From contig NZ_JBGFSP010000005.1 of NCBI RefSeq assembly GCF_041227145.1, positions 1-5,706 on the forward strand: 5,706 nt of DNA, in the 5' to 3' direction. This document shows, in pieces, positions 1 to 5,706 of this stretch. The notes under the pieces are model-generated. The model was not told the origin of the DNA, made no database searches, and worked only from the letters and a program-made list of their open reading frames with translations. Made by a program: the position numbers and the translations under genes. Within the stretch, counting starts at the first letter, position 1. Every line of letters begins with the position of its first letter. Origin of the DNA: Bacteroides sp. AN502(2024) (lineage in GTDB: Bacteria; Bacteroidota; Bacteroidia; Bacteroidales; Bacteroidaceae).

Positions 1-11
1 ACCAAACACAG

Positions 12-47
12 CAAGCCCCTTGACTCACTTTAGAATCAAGGGGCTTC
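12..47 (-). terminator. Probable intrinsic terminator of the rRNA operon
   Basis: A perfect 11-bp inverted repeat (13-23 with 36-46, AAGCCCCTTGA on the + strand) encloses a 12-nt loop. It begins about 8 nt beyond the 5S 3' end. On the transcribed strand the stem is GC-rich, but only a weak T-rich run (GCTGTGTTTGG) follows it, so this is not a textbook poly-U terminator. Its position immediately after 5S, with no further RNA gene visible, supports its role as the end of the operon. It could also act partly as a 3' processing or stabilising hairpin. Confidence 0.8.
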
Positions 48-53
48 TTCAAA

Positions 54-164
<111 letters not shown>

Positions 165-240
165 TAAAGTCATGACATGATGAAAAGTAAAAATTCAGTT
201 ATTACAAGCTAAATGTATACAACCAACCACTACATCTCCG
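165..240 (-). other. 23S-5S spacer carrying the 3' arm of the 23S processing duplex
   Basis: The roughly 76-nt spacer is almost entirely the partner strand of the 23S leader. Complementary blocks are 173-182 with 3251-3260 (10 bp), 183-192 with 3237-3246 (10 bp), 207-213 with 3220-3226 (7 bp), 215-219 with 3214-3218 (5 bp) and 225-228 with 3205-3208 (4 bp). They are collinear and separated by small bulges. Such leader-trailer duplexes are the classic substrate for RNase III in bacterial pre-23S maturation. The pairing is directly visible, while cleavage positions are inferred. Confidence 0.82.
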
Positions 241-3129
<2,889 letters not shown>

Positions 3130-3137
3130 AAACGTCT

Positions 3138-3199
3138 TGTCCGTGTACCGGTATTGACATTGGAATTGCTTCCATTTATCAATATTGCATACGCGGACA
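3138..3199 (-). other. 23S leader hairpin between processing duplex and mature 5' end
   Basis: The transcript folds locally into a long stem. TGTCCG (3199-3194) pairs with CGGACA (3143-3138). After a 1x1 mismatch, GTAT (3192-3189) pairs with GTAC (3148-3145). Then TATTGA (3184-3179) pairs with TCAATA (3157-3152), and TGGAA (3174-3170) pairs with TTCCA (3165-3161), closed by a GCAA tetraloop of the stable GNRA type. It sits between the base of the 23S leader-trailer duplex (ending near 3201) and mature 23S (about 3129), with nothing equivalent on the 3' side. The structure is visible in the sequence. A role in 5' maturation or assembly timing is inference. Confidence 0.7.
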
Positions 3200-3200
3200 C

Positions 3201-3260
3201 GTACGGTTTGATATATACTTTTAGCTCTTACTAAAATTTTACTTTTTGTACATCATGTCA
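3201..3260 (-). other. 5' arm of the 23S processing duplex
   Basis: This leader segment is complementary to the 23S-5S spacer (173-233). The outer 10-bp block TGACATGATG (transcript 3260-3251) and the next block AAAAGTAAAA (3246-3237) are perfectly paired except for a small bulge between them, followed by shorter blocks inward. It overlaps the downstream half of a boxA-like element, so antitermination-factor binding and duplex formation could compete or be sequential. The expected role is presentation of a double-stranded cut site for RNase III on both sides of pre-23S. Confidence 0.8.
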
Positions 3261-3266
3261 AAGATC
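3255..3266 (-). promoter_or_regulatory. boxA-like antitermination element before 23S
   Basis: The transcript reads GATCTTTGACAT here. The core CTTTGACA resembles the E. coli rrn boxA core CTTTAACA. A close relative (TTCTTTGAAATA) occurs in the same relative place before the 16S duplex at 5423-5412, which supports a shared function. In characterised rrn operons boxA loads the NusB/NusE antitermination complex and occurs in both the leader and the 16S-23S spacer. Binding in this organism is inferred. Confidence 0.5.
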
Positions 3267-3286
3267 GTTTCTCATTGCTGAGACTG

Positions 3287-3360
3287 TGGAGAATAACGGA
3301 TTCGAACCGTTGACCCTCTGCGTGCAAAGCAGATGCTCTAGCCAGCTGAGCTAATCCCCC
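3287..3360 (-). tRNA. tRNA-Ala(TGC)
   Basis: This is a 74-nt alanine tRNA. The acceptor stem GGGGGAT pairs with ATTCTCC (two G-U pairs) and is followed by discriminator A73. The D arm reads TAGCTCAGCTGGCTAGAGC. The anticodon arm is TCTGC-TTTGCAC-GCAGA, giving anticodon TGC. The T arm contains GGTTCGAATCC. The 3' CCA is not encoded (A73 is followed by CAG), so it must be added by the CCA-adding enzyme. It lies second in the 16S-23S spacer, 56 nt after tRNA-Ile and about 20 nt before the 23S boxA-like element. It is released from the common rRNA precursor, presumably by RNase P and 3' nucleases. Confidence 0.96.
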
Positions 3361-3371
3361 AAGAAGTGATT

Positions 3372-3412
3372 CAAGAATATCGGTCAAGGCTCGCGCACAT
3401 GGACATATCTTG
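3372..3412 (-). other. Hairpin between the two spacer tRNAs
   Basis: In the 56-nt gap between tRNA-Ile and tRNA-Ala, CAAGA (transcript 3412-3408 side) pairs with TCTTG (3376-3372). The stem continues with TAT/ATA and GTC/GAC blocks separated by a one-base and a two-base bulge, with a GC-containing loop (3386-3401). It may be a processing signal separating the tRNAs. The pairing is imperfect and could be incidental. Confidence 0.4.
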
Positions 3413-3416
3413 AGCT

Positions 3417-3493
3417 TGGTAGTCCCAGGCAGAGTTGAACTGCCGACCTCTACATTATCAGTGTAGCGCTCTAACCAACTGAGCTATAGGACT
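3417..3493 (-). tRNA. tRNA-Ile(GAT)
   Basis: This is an isoleucine tRNA with 74 nt to the discriminator, 77 nt if the following CCA is counted. The acceptor stem AGTCCTA pairs with TGGGACT (A1-U72 at the end, one T-G pair), and A73 follows. The D arm is TAGCTCAGTTGGTTAGAGC. The anticodon arm is CTACA-CTGATAA-TGTAG, giving anticodon GAT. The T arm reads GGCAGTTCAACTCTGCC, which has TTCAA in the loop. The bases right after A73 are CCA (3419-3417), so the 3' end appears genome-encoded, unlike the neighbouring tRNA-Ala. It is the first tRNA after 16S, as in many bacterial rrn operons, and is co-transcribed with the rRNAs. Confidence 0.96.
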
Positions 3494-3590
3494 AGTTCAA
3501 CCTTGTCTACCTGTATGTTAGACTCGGCTTCTGTTTTCTCTCGTGTTGATCTATATCTATACTTCTATAGATGGTTGATCTATATCATAA
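3494..3590 (-). other. 16S-tRNA-Ile spacer with hairpins and a 13-nt direct repeat
   Basis: This AT-rich spacer shows no gene. A perfect 7-bp hairpin, ATCTATA-GAAG-TATAGAT in the transcript, occupies 3555-3572. It is flanked by two exact copies of the 13-mer GTTGATCTATATC (+ strand, 3545-3557 and 3574-3586, 29-nt period), and the first copy overlaps the stem. A smaller 5-bp hairpin (3505-3509 with 3519-3523) lies nearer the tRNA. Spacers of this kind vary between rrn copies, and the repeat suggests local slippage or duplication. No function can be assigned beyond linking the 16S duplex to the tRNA. Confidence 0.55.
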
Positions 3591-3707
3591 ATAAACAAGT
3601 ACCAGTAGTACAAAAAAAACAGAACCTTGAAAGGTATCCGGGTGGAGATGGACCTTACATACGATACATATTAAACATACGATAAGGACATCCACCACTA
3701 CGGCATC
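3591..3707 (-). other. 3' arm (trailer) of the 16S processing duplex
   Basis: The 16S trailer is complementary to the leader in collinear blocks. These are 3591-3598 with 5400-5407 (8 bp), 3604-3613 with 5386-5395 (10 bp), 3621-3626 with 5370-5375 (6 bp), 3665-3681 with 5337-5353 (17 continuous pairs including three G-U) and 3699-3707 with 5292-5300 (9 pairs including one G-U). The last block begins about 6 nt after mature 16S. An eight-U tract in the transcript (3612-3619) lies within the arm and is probably part of the helix rather than a terminator. RNase III-type cleavage is expected here. Confidence 0.82.
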
Positions 3708-3712
3708 ACTCC

Positions 3713-5240
<1,528 letters not shown>

Positions 5241-5291
5241 TAAAAATATCATTCGAATATCCAATCAAGGATATCATATTGCTCTGTTCAG

Positions 5292-5407
5292 GACGCCGTA
5301 ATTTCATTGACCTTTATTACAATACCTGTGCCTGTACATATATTTAATATATACCAGACAAGTATTGACGGTTCTATTTCTTTACTTGTACTACTTGTAT
5401 TGTTTAT
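5292..5407 (-). other. 5' arm (leader) of the 16S processing duplex
   Basis: This is the leader half of the 16S duplex. The outer blocks ATAAACAA (5407-5400), AGTAGTACAA (5395-5386) and AGAACC (5375-5370) are followed inward by the 17-bp block centred on ATTAAA (5348-5343) and by TACGGCGTC (5300-5292). All match the trailer in the correct antiparallel order. Several positions pair by G-U rather than Watson-Crick, as expected for a conserved RNA helix rather than a chance DNA repeat. About 50 nt remain between the inner block and mature 16S (5241-5291), containing a small ATATCC...GGATAT stem (5256-5261 with 5269-5274). Confidence 0.82.
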
Positions 5408-5423
5408 CAATATTTCAAAGAAC
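5408..5423 (-). promoter_or_regulatory. boxA-like antitermination element in the rrn leader
   Basis: The transcript reads GTTCTTTGAAATATTG immediately 5' of the 16S processing duplex. The CTTTGAAA core is close to E. coli boxA CTTTAACA and to the CTTTGACA element at the matching place before 23S (3263-3256). Paired placement in the leader and the 16S-23S spacer is the arrangement known for rrn antitermination. Assignment rests on position and resemblance, not on demonstrated binding. Confidence 0.5.
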
Positions 5424-5426
5424 TGA

Positions 5427-5460
5427 CGTGTCAGAAACACGCGCTTTCTTTTAGAAAGCG
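5427..5460 (-). other. Tandem hairpins at the start of the P2 transcript
   Basis: Two adjacent perfect hairpins lie here in the transcript: CGCTTTCT-AAA-AGAAAGCG (5460-5442, 8-bp stem) and CGTGT-TTCTG-ACACG (5441-5427, 5-bp stem). The first begins within a base or two of the start expected for P2, so the RNA would start with a hairpin at its very 5' end. They may stabilise the 5' end, affect promoter escape, or coaxially stack before the boxA-like element. They are unlikely to terminate because no U tract follows. Confidence 0.6.
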
Positions 5461-5464
5461 GATG

Positions 5465-5497
5465 CAAAGATAAGGACTTTTATTTATTAACTCCAAA
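5465..5497 (-). promoter_or_regulatory. rrn promoter P2 (Bacteroides type)
   Basis: The -33 element TTTG (5497-5494) and the -7 element TATCTTTG (5472-5465) are separated by 21 nt, matching the Bacteroides primary-sigma consensus TTTG-(19-21)-TAnnTTTG. The expected start is near 5461. Upstream are A tracts and a 7-bp inverted repeat (5495-5501 with 5506-5512) overlapping the -33 box. The A-rich DNA resembles an UP element of strong rRNA promoters. It is the promoter nearer to 16S, with a leader of about 220 nt. Confidence 0.8.
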
Positions 5498-5592
5498 CTT
5501 TTTTGAAAGTTTTTTGTCTTTATTTTCAAGGTACCTTATGCGGCAAGCATCATGTCAAACCTGTCAGGCTGTCCTCCCTCGGAAAGCGGGTG
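5498..5592 (-). other. P1-P2 interval
   Basis: This is P1 leader sequence with no gene. It contains a 10-bp palindrome AAGGTACCTT (5528-5537), an A-rich block just upstream of P2 (about 5501-5526), and TTTGACATGATG in the transcript (5559-5548), identical to 12 nt of the 23S boxA-like and processing arm at 3262-3251. Only P1-initiated RNAs would carry this segment. Confidence 0.5.
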
Positions 5593-5623
5593 CAAAAGTA
5601 CAGACTTTTAATCTAGATCCAAA
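5593..5623 (-). promoter_or_regulatory. rrn promoter P1 (Bacteroides type)
   Basis: The -33 TTTG (5623-5620) and the -7 TACTTTTG (5600-5593) are 19 nt apart, a full match to the Bacteroides consensus. The start is expected near 5589. The A-rich upstream stretch (about 5631-5652) may act like an UP element. Its core and first transcribed bases are nearly the same as P2: AGTC, the -7 box, then GCAyCCGCTTTC in both. This points to duplication of a promoter cassette with about 128-nt spacing. Confidence 0.8.
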
Positions 5624-5706
5624 TATATTCGACACTTTTTTCTGAACTTTTTTGCATATTTATACTAGCACGCTCATTGACGACGATGTTGTAGAACATG
5701 ATTTTT
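5613..5706 (-). CDS. Possible 3' end of an upstream gene (partial, uncertain)
   Basis: A minus-strand frame open from the window edge reads KIMFYNIVVNERASINMQ and onward, ending at a TAG at 5615-5613, inside promoter P1. Its first codons (TTC TAC AAC ATC GTC GTC) show C-ending third positions, unlike the AT-rich non-coding DNA that follows, which hints at coding. The later part (AAA AGT TCA GAA AAA AGT) looks like random A-rich upstream DNA. Only about 30 codons are visible and I do not recognise the family. It could equally be noncoding DNA. Confidence 0.2.
   Translation of the reverse strand, partial: KIMFYNIVVNERASINMQKSSEKSVEYIWI

Noticed and set aside
3611..3635. Terminator-like pattern in the spacer: short ACCTT/AAGGT repeat followed by eight U's in the transcript.
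   Set aside because: The loop is too tight for a stable stem, and the U tract sits within the arm pairing with the 16S leader. Termination here would silence 23S and 5S.
5528..5537. 10-bp palindrome AAGGTACCTT as an operator.
   Set aside because: It is a single short palindrome without a second site or known regulator; it could be chance.

Overview
The window holds one complete ribosomal RNA operon, read entirely on the minus strand. In transcription order, from high to low coordinates, it contains two tandem promoters (about 5593-5623 and 5465-5497), a structured leader, 16S rRNA (about 5240-3713), a spacer with tRNA-Ile(GAT) (3493-3417) and tRNA-Ala(TGC) (3360-3287), 23S rRNA (about 3129-241), 5S rRNA (about 164-54) and a terminator hairpin (47-12). 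I see no convincing complete protein gene. The longer open frames in the window lie inside or antisense to rRNA or spacer.

The source is a member of the Bacteroidota, most likely order Bacteroidales, family Bacteroidaceae (Bacteroides/Phocaeicola-like). Both promoters match the Bacteroides-type pattern TTTG, 19-21 nt, TAnnTTTG, rather than a sigma-70 promoter. The 16S, from memory and not from an alignment, carries Bacteroides/Phocaeicola-type variable regions, for example GTAACACGTATCCAACC after helix 6. The Ile-Ala tRNA pair in the 16S-23S spacer is also usual there.

The non-mature parts of the transcript are highly structured. The 16S leader (5292-5407) pairs with its trailer (3591-3707), and the 23S leader (3201-3260) pairs with its trailer (173-233). 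Both form long interrupted duplexes that loop out the mature rRNAs and should be substrates for a double-strand-specific RNase such as RNase III. A CTTTGAMA motif resembling boxA stands just 5' of each duplex. A separate, well-formed hairpin (3138-3199) lies between the 23S duplex and the mature 23S 5' end. The two tRNAs and the intervening hairpins lie between the 16S and 23S duplexes.

Items that deserve checking are an apparent two-base shortening of a normally conserved C run in 16S helix 12 (4926-4928), the near-duplicate tandem promoters, the 23S leader hairpin, the 12-nt sequence shared between the P1 leader and the 23S processing arm, and a possible gene end entering at the right edge. 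I found no evidence for a new defence, mobile or enzymatic system. The region is an ordinary housekeeping operon with interesting RNA-processing architecture.
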